A stretch of DNA of 48,027 nucleotides from Phycisphaerales bacterium (GCA_947476675.1 CANJRL010000004.1:1-48027), one strand, 5' to 3'; positions 24,812 through 33,734 are shown, counted from the stretch's first letter. A program made the numbers and translations. Notes: generated by a model from the sequence alone, not told the origin.

Positions 24812-25611
24812 GCGACGCGCTCCTCCAGGTCGACGCGATCTCCAAGTCCTTCGGCGGGCTCAGGGCGGTGACCGAGTTCACCCTGCGCCTGGCCCCGGGG
24901 GACCTGCAGGGCCTCATCGGTCCCAACGGCGCGGGCAAGACCACCGTCTTCAACCTGCTCACCGGCGTGTACACGCCCACCGCGGGAACGATCAGCCTGG
25001 CCGGCCGTCGGCTTTCCGGGCTCCGCCCCCACCGCATCGCCCAGGCCGGGATGGCCCGGACGTTCCAGAACATCCGCCTCTTCGGCGACCTCTCGGTGCT
25101 CGACAACGTGCGCGTGGCGTGCCACCTGCGCGTGAACCGAGGCGTGCTCTCGGCGATCCTGCGCTCCGGCGGCTCGATCGGCGAGGAGCGGGCCATCACC
25201 GAGAGGGCGCGATCCCTGCTCAGGATCTTCAACCTGCTCGACCGCGAAGCCGAGGACGCCCGGAGCCTGCCCTACGGCGATCAGCGGCGGCTCGAGATCG
25301 CGCGGGCCATCGCCACCGAGCCGCGCGTGCTGCTGCTCGACGAGCCCGCGGCGGGCATGAACCCCCAGGAGAAGATCGAGCTCCGCGAGCTGATCCGCAA
25401 GGTGCGGCGCGACTTCGGCCTCACCGTCCTGCTCATCGAGCACGACATGGGCGTGGTGATGGACTGCTGCGAGAAGATCACCGTGCTGGACCACGGGGTG
25501 ACGATCGCCCACGGCACGCCCGAGAGGATCCAGAGCGACTCCAAGGTCATCGAGGCGTATCTCGGCGCCCCGGCGTCCGACCTGCCGCCTCGCGCGGGGG
25601 GCGGGCGCTGA
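24808..25611 (+). CDS. livG: branched-chain amino-acid ABC transporter ATPase LivG
   Basis: A 267-aa ATPase. Walker A is GPNGAGKTT (38-46), the LivG-type signature LPYGDQRRLEIARA, Walker B VLLLDEPAAGMNPQEK, and the H-loop LIEHDMGVVMD. The GTG start at 24808 overlaps the livM stop. The frame is open upstream but the domain starts here. It ends in a TGATG overlap with livF. Confidence 0.96.
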   Translation: MSDALLQVDAISKSFGGLRAVTEFTLRLAPGDLQGLIGPNGAGKTTVFNLLTGVYTPTAGTISLAGRRLSGLRPHRIAQAGMARTFQNIRLFGDLSVLDNVRVACHLRVNRGVLSAILRSGGSIGEERAITERARSLLRIFNLLDREAEDARSLPYGDQRRLEIARAIATEPRVLLLDEPAAGMNPQEKIELRELIRKVRRDFGLTVLLIEHDMGVVMDCCEKITVLDHGVTIAHGTPERIQSDSKVIEAYLGAPASDLPPRAGGGR

Positions 25612-26324
25612 TGGCCATGCTCGAAGTGAAGGACCTGGTGGTTCGCTACGGCGCCATCGAGGCGCTGCACGGGGTGTCTCTCTCGGTCGAGCGGGGTCAG
25701 ATCGTCACGCTCATCGGGTCGAACGGCGCGGGGAAGACCACGACGCTCCGCGCCATCTCCGGGCTTGTGCGCGCCGCGGCGGGGTCGATCACATTCGAGG
25801 GCCGGCCCATCGCGAACCAGCCACCCCACCGGATCCTGCGGCAGGGGCTGGTGCAATCGCCCGAGGGCCGCGGCATCTTCGCCAACATGACCGTGGCGGA
25901 GAACCTCGATCTGGGCGCCTTCGCCCGCGACGACAAGGCGGGCATCGCCTCCGACCGGGAGAAGTCGCTGAGCCTGTTCCCGCGCCTGCGCGAGAGGCTG
26001 TCGCAGAACGCCGGGACGCTCTCCGGGGGCGAGCAGCAGATGCTCGCCATGGCCCGTGCGCTGCTCGCGCGGCCGAAGCTGCTCCTGCTCGACGAGCCGT
26101 CCCTGGGGCTGGCGCCGCAGGTCGTGCAGACGATCTTCCAGATCATCCGCGAGATCAACGCCGCCGGGACGACGATCCTGCTGGTGGAGCAGAACGCGCA
26201 CATGGCGCTCTCGATCTCGCACTTCGGCTACGTGCTGGAGGTGGGCAGGATCGCGATGGCCGACAAGGCCTCGACGCTGGAGGCCTCGGACGAGGTCCGC
26301 AAGGCGTACCTGGGGGTAGGCTGA
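25611..26324 (+). CDS. livF: branched-chain amino-acid ABC transporter ATPase LivF
   Basis: A 237-aa ATPase, the normal LivF length. Walker A is GSNGAGKTT (36-44), the signature LSGGEQQMLAMARALLA, Walker B LLLLDEPSLGLAP, and the H-loop LVEQNAHMAL. The ATG overlaps the livG stop by one base. It closes the transporter operon. The next gene has its own -10-like box. Confidence 0.96.
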   Translation: MAMLEVKDLVVRYGAIEALHGVSLSVERGQIVTLIGSNGAGKTTTLRAISGLVRAAAGSITFEGRPIANQPPHRILRQGLVQSPEGRGIFANMTVAENLDLGAFARDDKAGIASDREKSLSLFPRLRERLSQNAGTLSGGEQQMLAMARALLARPKLLLLDEPSLGLAPQVVQTIFQIIREINAAGTTILLVEQNAHMALSISHFGYVLEVGRIAMADKASTLEASDEVRKAYLGVG

Positions 26325-26343
26325 CCCATCGATGGGGAGGGGC

Positions 26344-26349
26344 GATACT
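26344..26349 (+). promoter_or_regulatory. -10-like box, leaderless spacing
   Basis: GATACT ends 9 nt before the ATG at 26359. The first base deviates from TANNNT. Confidence 0.4.
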
Positions 26350-26358
26350 GCCCGCGCG

Positions 26359-27006
26359 ATGTGGTCTCTTGCCGAACTCTGCGACGCCTTCGCCTCCGCC
26401 CTTCGGGAGCGGGCGGCGGCCTTGGACGAAGAACACTCGCCCTACGGCCTTGACGCCGCGACCGAACTGGAACTGCACCCGACGCTTGCCGCGGCGGCGC
26501 GGGCGATGGGGTTCGGCGTGCTCCCCGAGACCAGGTACCCGCTGCACGCCTCGAAGCGAAGCCGCGCGGAGGGCGACCGGTGCGACCTCGTGCTGACGCC
26601 GACCCGCGGCGAAGGCCTGCGCGATCCGCTCCTCGCCGGGACGCTCTTCGCGGATCAAGGCGCCGACACGGCCGAGGCCCTCTGGATCGAAATCAAGACG
26701 GCCCACCAGCATGGCGTGATCGACGGGGTGGCCCGGGCGAACGCGGCGTATGCGTCGGAACTGCTCCGCCTGGCGACGGCGGACGTCCGAAAACTCGCGG
26801 CAGACGCGGCGATCGCGCACGGGGCGCTGCTGCTGGTCATGTTTACCGAGGATGAGCGCACCGCCCGGCACGATCTGGACGTCTGGGCGCACCGGTGCCT
26901 TGATCAGGAACTGCCGATCTCGGCGCCGCACGCAGCCGGGTTCCCGCTGACGGACCGCATCGGGAACGGGTGGTGCCAGGCGGCGCTGACGGCGGTGAGG
27001 CGGTAG
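26359..27006 (+). CDS. hypothetical protein, possible PD-(D/E)XK nuclease fold
   Basis: A 215-aa cytoplasmic protein, not recognised as a named family. One pattern stands out: an early Glu-rich helix (TELELH, 35-40), a strand with Asp76 (CDLVLTP) and a following strand WIEIKTAHQ with Glu111-x-Lys113. D...ExK on successive strands is the catalytic core of restriction-endonuclease-like (PD-(D/E)XK) folds. The Asp-to-Glu spacing (35) is long but allowed with an inserted loop. It could equally be a non-catalytic protein of that fold. The ATG at 26359 is chosen over a GC-rich upstream ATG because of the GATACT box. It follows livF by 34 bp; a role in transport is not implied. Confidence 0.7.
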   Translation: MWSLAELCDAFASALRERAAALDEEHSPYGLDAATELELHPTLAAAARAMGFGVLPETRYPLHASKRSRAEGDRCDLVLTPTRGEGLRDPLLAGTLFADQGADTAEALWIEIKTAHQHGVIDGVARANAAYASELLRLATADVRKLAADAAIAHGALLLVMFTEDERTARHDLDVWAHRCLDQELPISAPHAAGFPLTDRIGNGWCQAALTAVRR

Positions 27007-27012
27007 GCGCGG

Positions 27013-27045
27013 AAAAACACCGGCGAGCCGCGAGGCCCGCCGGTG
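27013..27045 (-). terminator. intrinsic terminator of the minus-strand sorting-tail gene
   Basis: On the minus strand CACCGGCGGGCC pairs with GGCTCGCCGGTG (one G.T), loop TCGC, followed by TTTTT. It lies 46 bp beyond the stop codon. Confidence 0.85.
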
Positions 27046-27090
27046 CGTCGAATCTACATTCAGATCAAGGACCGAGCGTGCCGGGCCGGA

Positions 27091-27870
27091 TTAGCGGCTG
27101 CGGCGACGGGCGGCGGCCAGACCGGCCAGGCCGGCGAGAGCGATCGCGCCGGGGGTCGGGATGGCGTTGGCGACGGAGAAGGTCTGGACGCCAGCGGCGG
27201 TGCCGACGGCGCCGGTGGAGTTGGCGCCGCCGAGGAAGGTGGCGTTGCTGACGGTGACGCGGAGGAAGCGGAGAGCGAAGCCGAACTGAGCGTCGGCGAG
27301 CAGCGAGGCGGGGCTGCCGGCCGGAGCGAACGCGGTGAACAGGAGCTGGCCGGAGGCGCCGGAGACGCCGGGCGAGCCGCCGCCGAGGCTCACGGGGCCG
27401 GCGAAGCCGCCGAGAACGCCGAGAACGTTCGTGCCGGGGTTAGCCGCGTTGGTGCCGCCCTGGCCGGGGTTTGCACGGCCGCCGAACTCGACGTAGGTGT
27501 CGAACAGCAGGGCGCCGTTCGCAGCAGCGCGCTCGCTGGCGAGGGAGCTGCGAGTGCTGCCGTTGCCAAGGGAGTGGTGGAACACCAGGCCGTTGGTGTA
27601 GATGCGCTCGGGGCCGCCGTCGCCACCGAAGGAGACAGCGTTGACCGCGTCAGCGGCGGTGCCGGTGACGTACAGGTCGAAGGTGCGCCACACGCCGGCC
27701 GCGGTCCACTGACCACCGGCGGCGTTGCCCTCGTTGGCATCAGCCACCGGATCGGAGCCCGGACGGCCGCCGACGGTGTTCGGAACTTCGCGCCAAGCGA
27801 AGCCGGTGATCGCCGCGTTGGCAGCGCCAGCGACAGCAATGAGCGCAGCGACAGAGAGAATCTTCTTCAT
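27091..27870 (-). CDS. secreted protein with PEP-CTERM-like (TPGA) sorting tail
   Basis: A 259-aa exported protein. It has a signal peptide (MKKILSVAALIAVAGAANA) and a Gly/Ala/Asn-rich body with beta-type stretches (TFDLYVTGTAADAVNAVSFG). The C-terminal tail is TPGAIALAGLAGLAAA followed by RRRSR. Apart from the tail it does not look like the protein at 8231; only the signal peptide and the tail are shared, as expected for different cargo of one sorting enzyme. An AAAGGGA ribosome binding site and a promoter at 27950-27977 precede it, and a strong terminator follows, so it is a single-gene unit. Function unknown. Confidence 0.85.
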   Translation of the reverse strand: MKKILSVAALIAVAGAANAAITGFAWREVPNTVGGRPGSDPVADANEGNAAGGQWTAAGVWRTFDLYVTGTAADAVNAVSFGGDGGPERIYTNGLVFHHSLGNGSTRSSLASERAAANGALLFDTYVEFGGRANPGQGGTNAANPGTNVLGVLGGFAGPVSLGGGSPGVSGASGQLLFTAFAPAGSPASLLADAQFGFALRFLRVTVSNATFLGGANSTGAVGTAAGVQTFSVANAIPTPGAIALAGLAGLAAARRRSR

Positions 27871-27949
27871 GAGCGTGTCCCTTTCCTTCCCAAGCCAGCG
27901 CACAGCGCCAGGCCCTGATGTGAAGTGTGAACCGTAACCGACAGCGGGG

Positions 27950-27977
27950 AGAGTACCGCAGGATTGGCGGAAAACAA
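27950..27977 (-). promoter_or_regulatory. promoter of the minus-strand sorting-tail gene
   Basis: On the minus strand TTGTTT, a 16-bp spacer and TACTCT. The leader would be about 72 nt. An AT-rich pocket just upstream (27989-28012, with seven T) stands out in this GC-rich DNA and could be an UP element. The rest of the 27871-28089 gap holds no gene. Confidence 0.6.
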
Positions 27978-28089
27978 GCCCCCACCGTGCAAGCAAAACA
28001 CATTTTTTTGCCGATCCACGGGCGCAAGCCCCGAGAAAACAAAGACTTCTGCGGGCGCGAGAATCCTTGTTTGAAGGTTCGATGAACCC

Positions 28090-29265
28090 TCAACCGCTGG
28101 CGATGGGGCTGTCCATCTTGCCCAAAATCGCGGCTGCGGCCGCTTCCGCCGCCTTGGAGGCCTCGAACCGTGCCGCCACCTCGCCCCGGAGGCCTTCGCG
28201 CTGGGCCTCGCGGGCCCCGGGAGAGCCGAGCAGGTCGACCAGCGCCGCGACGATGGGGGCGCCGCGGCCGGTGAAGGGCACGAACTCGGGCACGATCCGC
28301 CGGCCCGCGATGAGGTTGGGCAGGGTGGCGCTCTCGCTGCGGATGATCCAGCGGCCTATCGCGTGGTACGGGACTGGCTTGATGCGGTAGAGGATCACCA
28401 TGGGGGCGCCGGCGCGAGCCACCTGCAGCGTCACGGTTCCGGAGACCGTCAGGACGACGTCGGCCCAGGATGCGGCGGCGTCGACGCCGCGGAGGGCCAC
28501 ACGGGCGTGAGGCGGCCATCCGCCTCGCTCCGCGGCGACCGCGCGGGCCAGCGCCTCATCGCTCTCGTTCGCGGGCGCGACAACGGCGACGGACCCCGGC
28601 CATCGCTGGCGCACCGCCGCCAGTGCGCGGAGCATCACCGGGAAGTTGTTGCGGATTTCCTTCACGCGCGACCCGGGGAGCAGCGCGATGCGCTTTCCCT
28701 GGCCGGAGGGCGTCGGGAACAACGCGGCGGCTTGCGCGAGCGCGGCCCGGTCGAGCGGTGTGTCGAACATGGGGTGGCCGATGAACGCCGCCGGGACCCC
28801 GCGGGCGATGAACCATGGCGCTTCGAAGGGCAGCAGGCAGAGGACCAGATCGGTGAGGCGGCGGAGCTTGTTCACGCGGTGCTGCGCCCAGGCCCAGACC
28901 TGCGGGGCGGCCAGGTGCACAACGGAGATGCCCAGGGCTTTGCTGCGCGCGCAGATGGGGAAGTTGGCGGCGGGGGAATCGACCGGGACGTGAAGGGATG
29001 GTCTGTGCGCAGCGAGCCACCGCCCGGCGCGGGCATTGAGCCGGAGGTGCTCCAGGATCTTGCCTGCCCCGGGCAGGCCCATCTGTGCGCCGTGGACGGT
29101 TTCCTCGATGATGTCGGCGCCGGCGGCGCGCATATTCGGACCTCCCCAGGCGGCGATGCGGAGGGACGGATCGGCGCGGCGGAGAGCGGCGATGACCGCG
29201 GCGGCGAGGGCGTCGCCGCTCGGCTCGAACGCGGTGAAGACGATCGTCCGCTTGGGCGCCGGCAC
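28090..29265 (-). CDS. lpxB: lipid-A-disaccharide synthase
   Basis: A 391-aa glycosyltransferase (family GT19) that joins UDP-diacylglucosamine and lipid X in lipid A synthesis on the inner membrane. The family pattern is clear: FEPSGDALAAAVIAAL at the N-terminus, ADIIEETVHGAQMGLPGAGKIL, YRIKPVPYHAIGRWIIRSES and the nucleotide region LPGSRVKEIRNNFPVM, with ATLPNLIAGRRIVPEF near the end. This means the organism has, or had, lipid A. I choose the GTG at 29265: TAGACT ends 8 nt before it, and ATGs further upstream would run into the aspS promoter and gene. No other lipid A genes are near. Confidence 0.9.
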   Translation of the reverse strand: MPAPKRTIVFTAFEPSGDALAAAVIAALRRADPSLRIAAWGGPNMRAAGADIIEETVHGAQMGLPGAGKILEHLRLNARAGRWLAAHRPSLHVPVDSPAANFPICARSKALGISVVHLAAPQVWAWAQHRVNKLRRLTDLVLCLLPFEAPWFIARGVPAAFIGHPMFDTPLDRAALAQAAALFPTPSGQGKRIALLPGSRVKEIRNNFPVMLRALAAVRQRWPGSVAVVAPANESDEALARAVAAERGGWPPHARVALRGVDAAASWADVVLTVSGTVTLQVARAGAPMVILYRIKPVPYHAIGRWIIRSESATLPNLIAGRRIVPEFVPFTGRGAPIVAALVDLLGSPGAREAQREGLRGEVAARFEASKAAEAAAAAILGKMDSPIASG

Positions 29266-29273
29266 GGGCGGTG

Positions 29274-29279
29274 AGTCTA
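29274..29279 (-). promoter_or_regulatory. -10-like box for lpxB, leaderless spacing
   Basis: TAGACT on the minus strand ends 8 nt before the GTG at 29265. Confidence 0.5.
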
Positions 29280-29326
29280 TGGATTCGCGTCGCGCGCGCT
29301 CGCGCGGGCCGTGTGCGCGGCGCCGG

Positions 29327-29332
29327 TATACT
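29327..29332 (+). promoter_or_regulatory. probable -10 box of aspS
   Basis: TATACT stands 60 bp before the aspS ATG in the divergent lpxB/aspS gap. Confidence 0.5.
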
Positions 29333-29392
29333 CGCCGCCCCGTTGTTTCAGGAGCCGCGGCATCTCGGATCCGCCGCGCGCCGGAGCCTGCC

Positions 29393-31219
29393 ATGTCCGC
29401 CACGGCCAATTTCCGCAGAACGCACTCGTGCAACGCGCTCCGCCCGGAGCACGCGGGGAGTCGCGTCACCATCGCGGGGTGGGTGGACTCGCGGCGGGAT
29501 CACGGGGGGTTGATCTTCATCGACCTGCGCGACCGTGAGGGGCTGACGCAGATTGTGTTCGACAAGGAGACCTCGGCGCCGCAGGTCGTCGAGTCGGCCA
29601 ACCGGCTCCGGGGCGAGGACGTGATCGCGGTGACGGGGTCGGTGCGGGCCCGGGTGGGCGGGCCCAACCCCCGCCTCGCGACCGGCGATGTCGAGGTGGT
29701 CGCCGAGACCCTCGACGTGCTGAACAAGGCCGAGACCCCCCCCTTTCACCCCACCGACAAGGACAGCATCCCGAACGAGGAGCTGCGTCTGCGTCACCGC
29801 TACCTCGACCTGCGGCGCCCCCCGATGCAGCGGATCCTTCGGACGCGGCACCGCATGGCCAAGATCGCGCGCGACTACTTCGACGACAACGGCTTCCTGG
29901 AGATCGAGACACCGATCCTCTACAAGAGCACGCCGGAGGGGGCGCGGGAGTTTCTTGTGCCCTCGCGGCTCCAGGCCGGGATGTGGTACGCCCTGCCGCA
30001 ATCGCCCCAACTGTTCAAGCAGATCCTCATGGTGGCCGGGGCCGACCGGTACATGCAGATCTGCCGCTGCTTCCGCGACGAGGACCCCCGCGCCGACCGG
30101 CAGGCGGAGTTCAGCCAGATCGACCTCGAGATGTCCTTCGTCAAGCGCGAGGACGTCATGCAGATGATGGAGGGGTTCGTGCGCCGTCTCTGGAAGGAGA
30201 TGTTCGGCTACGACGTGCCCCCGTTTGTGCGGATGACGTACCAAGAGGCGATGGACCGCTACGGCATCGACCGGCCAGACACGCGGTACGGGCTGGAGCT
30301 GGTCGACGTCTCGGACCTGGCGGCGCGGACGGACTTCGGCGTGTTCCGCGAGGCGCTGGCCAAGAAGAAGGGCGTGGTGAAGGCGATCCGCGTGCCCGGC
30401 GGCGCGGAGAAACTCACGCGCAAGATCACCGACGGGTACACCGAGTTCGTCAAGGGCTTCGGGGCCGGTGGCGTGCCCGTGACCAAGGTGACGGCGGCGG
30501 GCTTCGAGTCCGGTGTGGCCAAGTTCGTCGAGCCGATCCGGGCCGAGTTGACCGAGCGCCTGGGGCTCGAGCCGGGAGACACGGTGATCTTCGGCGCCGA
30601 CGCCCACGGGGTGTGCACGAAGGCCCTGGGGGAACTGCGGCAGAAGATCGCCCGCGACACGGGCGTGGTCCCGGAGTGGGGCAAGCAGTGGAACTTCCTC
30701 TGGGTGGTGGACTTCCCGATGTTCGCCCGGGACACGGAGACGAACCGGTGGGTGGCGATGCACCACCCGTTCACCGCACCCCGTGAGGATCAGCAGGCGG
30801 CGTTCGTCGCGGCGGACGTGAACGACGAGGAAACGATCGGCGCCATCGTGTCGGCGGGATACGACATCGTGCTGAACGGCTCGGAGATCGCGGGCGGGTC
30901 GGTGCGCATCCACGATCCCTCGGTGCAGAGCAAGGTATTCACGCTGCTCGGGCTGACCAGGGAGGAGGCGCAGGAGAAATTCTCGTTCCTGCTCGAGGCG
31001 CTCAGGTACGGAGCGCCCCCCCACGCGGGGATCGCGTTCGGGCTGGACCGCCTGGTGATGCACGTGTGTGGGACGGACAACATCCGCGACGTGATCGCGT
31101 TCCCCAAGACGCAGATCGGGGCGGACCTGATGACCGGGGCGCCGAGCGGGGCAACGCCCGCGCAACTGAAGGACGTGCACGTGATGAGCACGGCGGCGCC
31201 GCCGGCTCCCAGGGGCTGA
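29393..31219 (+). CDS. aspS: aspartyl-tRNA synthetase, bacterial type, probably non-discriminating
   Basis: A 608-aa class II synthetase. The N-terminal OB anticodon-binding domain has VTIAGWVDSRRDHGGLIFID. Motif 1 lies near RYLDLRRPPMQ, motif 2 is CFRDEDPRADRQAEFSQID, the bacterial GAD insert spans about 300-430, and motif 3 is GIAFGLDRLVM. His37 in RDHGG, with Gly in RARVGG, matches enzymes that also charge tRNA-Asn; discriminating enzymes such as that of E. coli have Leu and Lys there. That would require GatCAB elsewhere. The ATG at 29393 gives the standard N-terminus. It is convergent with the symporter gene, 5 bp apart. Confidence 0.96.
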   Translation: MSATANFRRTHSCNALRPEHAGSRVTIAGWVDSRRDHGGLIFIDLRDREGLTQIVFDKETSAPQVVESANRLRGEDVIAVTGSVRARVGGPNPRLATGDVEVVAETLDVLNKAETPPFHPTDKDSIPNEELRLRHRYLDLRRPPMQRILRTRHRMAKIARDYFDDNGFLEIETPILYKSTPEGAREFLVPSRLQAGMWYALPQSPQLFKQILMVAGADRYMQICRCFRDEDPRADRQAEFSQIDLEMSFVKREDVMQMMEGFVRRLWKEMFGYDVPPFVRMTYQEAMDRYGIDRPDTRYGLELVDVSDLAARTDFGVFREALAKKKGVVKAIRVPGGAEKLTRKITDGYTEFVKGFGAGGVPVTKVTAAGFESGVAKFVEPIRAELTERLGLEPGDTVIFGADAHGVCTKALGELRQKIARDTGVVPEWGKQWNFLWVVDFPMFARDTETNRWVAMHHPFTAPREDQQAAFVAADVNDEETIGAIVSAGYDIVLNGSEIAGGSVRIHDPSVQSKVFTLLGLTREEAQEKFSFLLEALRYGAPPHAGIAFGLDRLVMHVCGTDNIRDVIAFPKTQIGADLMTGAPSGATPAQLKDVHVMSTAAPPAPRG

Positions 31220-31224
31220 GCCGC

Positions 31225-32571
31225 TCAGGCGGGGGTGAGGGCGGTGCTCTGCGGCTCCTCCTCATCGGGCGCCAGCCGGCTCATGATCCTCGCGCCGATG
31301 CAGTCGCCCACCACGTTGAGCACGGTGCGGCACATGTCGAGGAAGCGGTCGACGCCGATGATGATGCCGATGGTCCAGAGGGGCAGTTGCCGGGCGTCGG
31401 GCGCCATGGCGGCGAGGCTGCTGTTCACGGCGTTGATGACGATGGCCATGGTGACCAGCCCGGCGCCCGGGATGCCGGGCGCGCCGATGGCGGCGAGGGT
31501 CGCGGTGACCAGGATGACCAGCTTCTGGCCGATGGTGAGGTCGATGCCGAAGACCTGGAAGAGGAACAGCACGGCGACGGCTTCGTAGAGGGCGGTGCCG
31601 TTCATGTTGACGGTCGCGCCCAGGGCCGGAACGAAGGTGGCGGCTCGCTTGCTGCACCCTCCCTGCGTGCGGCAGGTCTCGATGGTGACGGGGAGGGTGG
31701 CGCTGCTGCTGGCGGTCGAGAACGCGGTGAGGATCACGCGGCGGATCTGCCAGAGGAAGCGATATGGATCGGTGCGCCCGAAGAGGAGCAGCACGGCGGG
31801 GAGGACGACGAGGAGATGGATGAGCAGCCCCCCCACCACGCAGAGGATGTAGACCCCGAGCGGGCCGACGAGGCTCGAGAGCCCGGCGACGCCGACGCGG
31901 GCCGCGACGATCAGGAACACCCCGGCGGGGGCGAGCCACATCACCCACCCGACGATCTTCATGAGCGCGGCGAGCAGCGCGTCGAGGACGGCGACGGCGG
32001 GCTCGGCGGCCTTGCCGGCGATCGAGAGGGCGATGCCGAGGGCGATGGCGAAGACGACGACCGCGAGGACGTTGTTGTCCGCCGCGGCCCGGAGGATGTT
32101 GGGCGGGACCATGTCCTGCGCCAAGCTGATGAAGGCGTTGCCGATGCCGGCGGGGCCGGTCGCGACCTTCTGCGCGACCTCGGACTGGTAGTCGGCCTGT
32201 GCCGTGATCTGCAAGGACGCCGGGTCGACGCCGCTCCCGGGCTGCACGACCGAGGCGATCAGGAGGCCCAGCACGACGGCCGCGAGGGTGGTGCCCAGGA
32301 AATACACCATCGTCGCGCCGCCGACCAGGCCGAGTTTCGAGGGGTTGCCGATGGAGGTGACGCCGGTGACGACGCTCACGAAGACCAGCGGGACGATGAG
32401 CAGGCGCAGGGGACGGATGAAGATGAGTTCGCCCGCGGTCTGGAACGGCTGGGCGGCCTGGGCGAGGGCCTGCTTGGACTGGGCGGCGTCGAAGATGGCG
32501 TACTGGCCGAAGAGCACCCCGCCGACGAGGCCGGCGAGGATGAGGATGGTGAGCAGGTTTTCCTTCTTCAT
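31225..32571 (-). CDS. dicarboxylate/amino acid:cation symporter (DAACS family)
   Basis: A 448-aa inner-membrane secondary transporter of the GltP/DctA family, taking up glutamate, aspartate or C4-dicarboxylates with Na+ or H+. Family hallmarks include the serine-rich re-entrant loop FSTASSSATLPVTIETC, GATVNMNGTALYEAVAVLFL and the Gly/Pro-rich GAPGIPGAGLVTMAI. An insert near VVQPGSGVDPASLQITAQAD is a periplasmic loop. It begins 15 bp after the NAD(P)-binding gene and is probably in its operon. The exact substrate is not predictable. Confidence 0.93.
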   Translation of the reverse strand: MKKENLLTILILAGLVGGVLFGQYAIFDAAQSKQALAQAAQPFQTAGELIFIRPLRLLIVPLVFVSVVTGVTSIGNPSKLGLVGGATMVYFLGTTLAAVVLGLLIASVVQPGSGVDPASLQITAQADYQSEVAQKVATGPAGIGNAFISLAQDMVPPNILRAAADNNVLAVVVFAIALGIALSIAGKAAEPAVAVLDALLAALMKIVGWVMWLAPAGVFLIVAARVGVAGLSSLVGPLGVYILCVVGGLLIHLLVVLPAVLLLFGRTDPYRFLWQIRRVILTAFSTASSSATLPVTIETCRTQGGCSKRAATFVPALGATVNMNGTALYEAVAVLFLFQVFGIDLTIGQKLVILVTATLAAIGAPGIPGAGLVTMAIVINAVNSSLAAMAPDARQLPLWTIGIIIGVDRFLDMCRTVLNVVGDCIGARIMSRLAPDEEEPQSTALTPA

Positions 32572-32586
32572 CGTCGCCCCCGTGGC

Positions 32587-33621
32587 TCAGACGCGCGAGG
32601 CGTAGGCCCGGACGGTGTCGGCGAAGGGACGAGGGGCGAAGCCCAGGTGCTCGGCGGCCTTGTCGTTCCTGCAGACGTTGTCCTCCGAGCCCATCACCGC
32701 CTCGGAGAGGCCGAAGGGGAGCAGCGGGTCGAGGCCGACGGCCCTCGCCATGATCGCCGCGGCCATCCCGGCGTGGTGCGGGATGCCCCACGCGTCGATG
32801 CCGGTGCTGGCGCCGGCAACGCGGCCCTCGAATGCGTCGCGGGCGGCGCGGAGCATCTCGGGCCAGGTCATCGCGTCCGGGCCGCCGAGTTCGTAGACCT
32901 CGCCGATGCTCGAATCGCGGGCGATCGCCTCGGCGAAGGCGCGGGCGACATCCTCGACAGCGACGGGCTGAACCAGCGGCGTCTCGAAGCGCGCCACCGG
33001 GATCGGTCCCTGGGGGTTGACGATGGCGACGCGGTAGAAGAACGGCATGAAGAGGAAGGGCGGCGCCTTGCGGGTGATCCAGCCCTTCATCATCTGCAGG
33101 AACTCGCCGTCGGGCCCGTGGATGATCGAGGGCTTCAGGATGGTCCAGTCGAGCCCGCTGCGGCGGACGATCTCCTCGGCGAGGTGCTTTGTCTTGGCGT
33201 AGGGGACCCACGAGGTTGGGCGGACGCCGAGGGCGGACATGTGCACGAAGCGGGGCACGCCGGCGGCCTGGGCTGCGCGGACCGCGGCACGAGTGCCCTC
33301 GACATGAATCCGCTCGAACGTGACGCCCTCGCCCGGGCGCTCGCGGCGGATGCCGACGAGGTGAACCACCGCAATCGCGTCCTCGCAGAGGTCGCGCATG
33401 GCGCCGTTCTCGAACAGATCGCCCTCGATGATCCGCAGGCCCGGCGCGCCGGCGGGGAGCGACTCGCGGGCGCGGGCCGAATCGCGGGCCAGAGCGCGGA
33501 CGGCGCAGCCCCGGCGGAGAAGCTCGGCGACGACGCGGCGCCCCACGAACCCGGTGGCGCCGGTGACGGCGACGGTGATGGCGGTGCGCGCCGGGGTCGG
33601 GCGTGGCTGGCCTTCGTGCAT
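32587..33621 (-). CDS. NAD(P)-binding epimerase-like protein (NDUFA9/atypical SDR type)
   Basis: A 344-aa Rossmann protein. The dinucleotide motif is TGATGFVG (20-27), with IIEGDLFENGAMRDL as the acidic loop and a YxxxK pair in VPYAKTKHLAEE. The overall pattern is that of the atypical short-chain dehydrogenases related to the complex I accessory subunit NDUFA9, many of which bind NADP without catalysing a known reaction. A GAGGAGA ribosome binding site about 11 nt before the ATG at 33621 fixes the start, and TACACT about 50 nt upstream is a likely -10. The symporter gene follows. Confidence 0.85.
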   Translation of the reverse strand: MHEGQPRPTPARTAITVAVTGATGFVGRRVVAELLRRGCAVRALARDSARARESLPAGAPGLRIIEGDLFENGAMRDLCEDAIAVVHLVGIRRERPGEGVTFERIHVEGTRAAVRAAQAAGVPRFVHMSALGVRPTSWVPYAKTKHLAEEIVRRSGLDWTILKPSIIHGPDGEFLQMMKGWITRKAPPFLFMPFFYRVAIVNPQGPIPVARFETPLVQPVAVEDVARAFAEAIARDSSIGEVYELGGPDAMTWPEMLRAARDAFEGRVAGASTGIDAWGIPHHAGMAAAIMARAVGLDPLLPFGLSEAVMGSEDNVCRNDKAAEHLGFAPRPFADTVRAYASRV

Positions 33622-33719
33622 GGGCGCAGGTCTCCTCGGTTCAACGCCGGATCGTCGCAGGGTGCGAGTGTACGGCTCCGACAAATCCGCGGCAAAGCGC
33701 CGGAGCGTCGCCGGGCCGA

Positions 33720-33725
33720 TAGCAT
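33720..33725 (+). promoter_or_regulatory. -10-like box, leaderless spacing (antiporter)
   Basis: TAGCAT ends 9 nt before the ATG at 33735. No Shine-Dalgarno sequence. Confidence 0.5.
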
Positions 33726-33734
33726 CGCCGCTTG

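Noticed and set aside
27043-27918. Plus-strand open frame across the second sorting-tail gene
   Set aside because: The minus-strand gene has a signal peptide, promoter, ribosome binding site, sorting tail and terminator; the plus frame is its Gly/Ala-rich shadow.
28001-28070. Possible terminator of lpxB (GGGGC/GCCC stem)
   Set aside because: The stem is short and no T-run follows directly; not enough to call.
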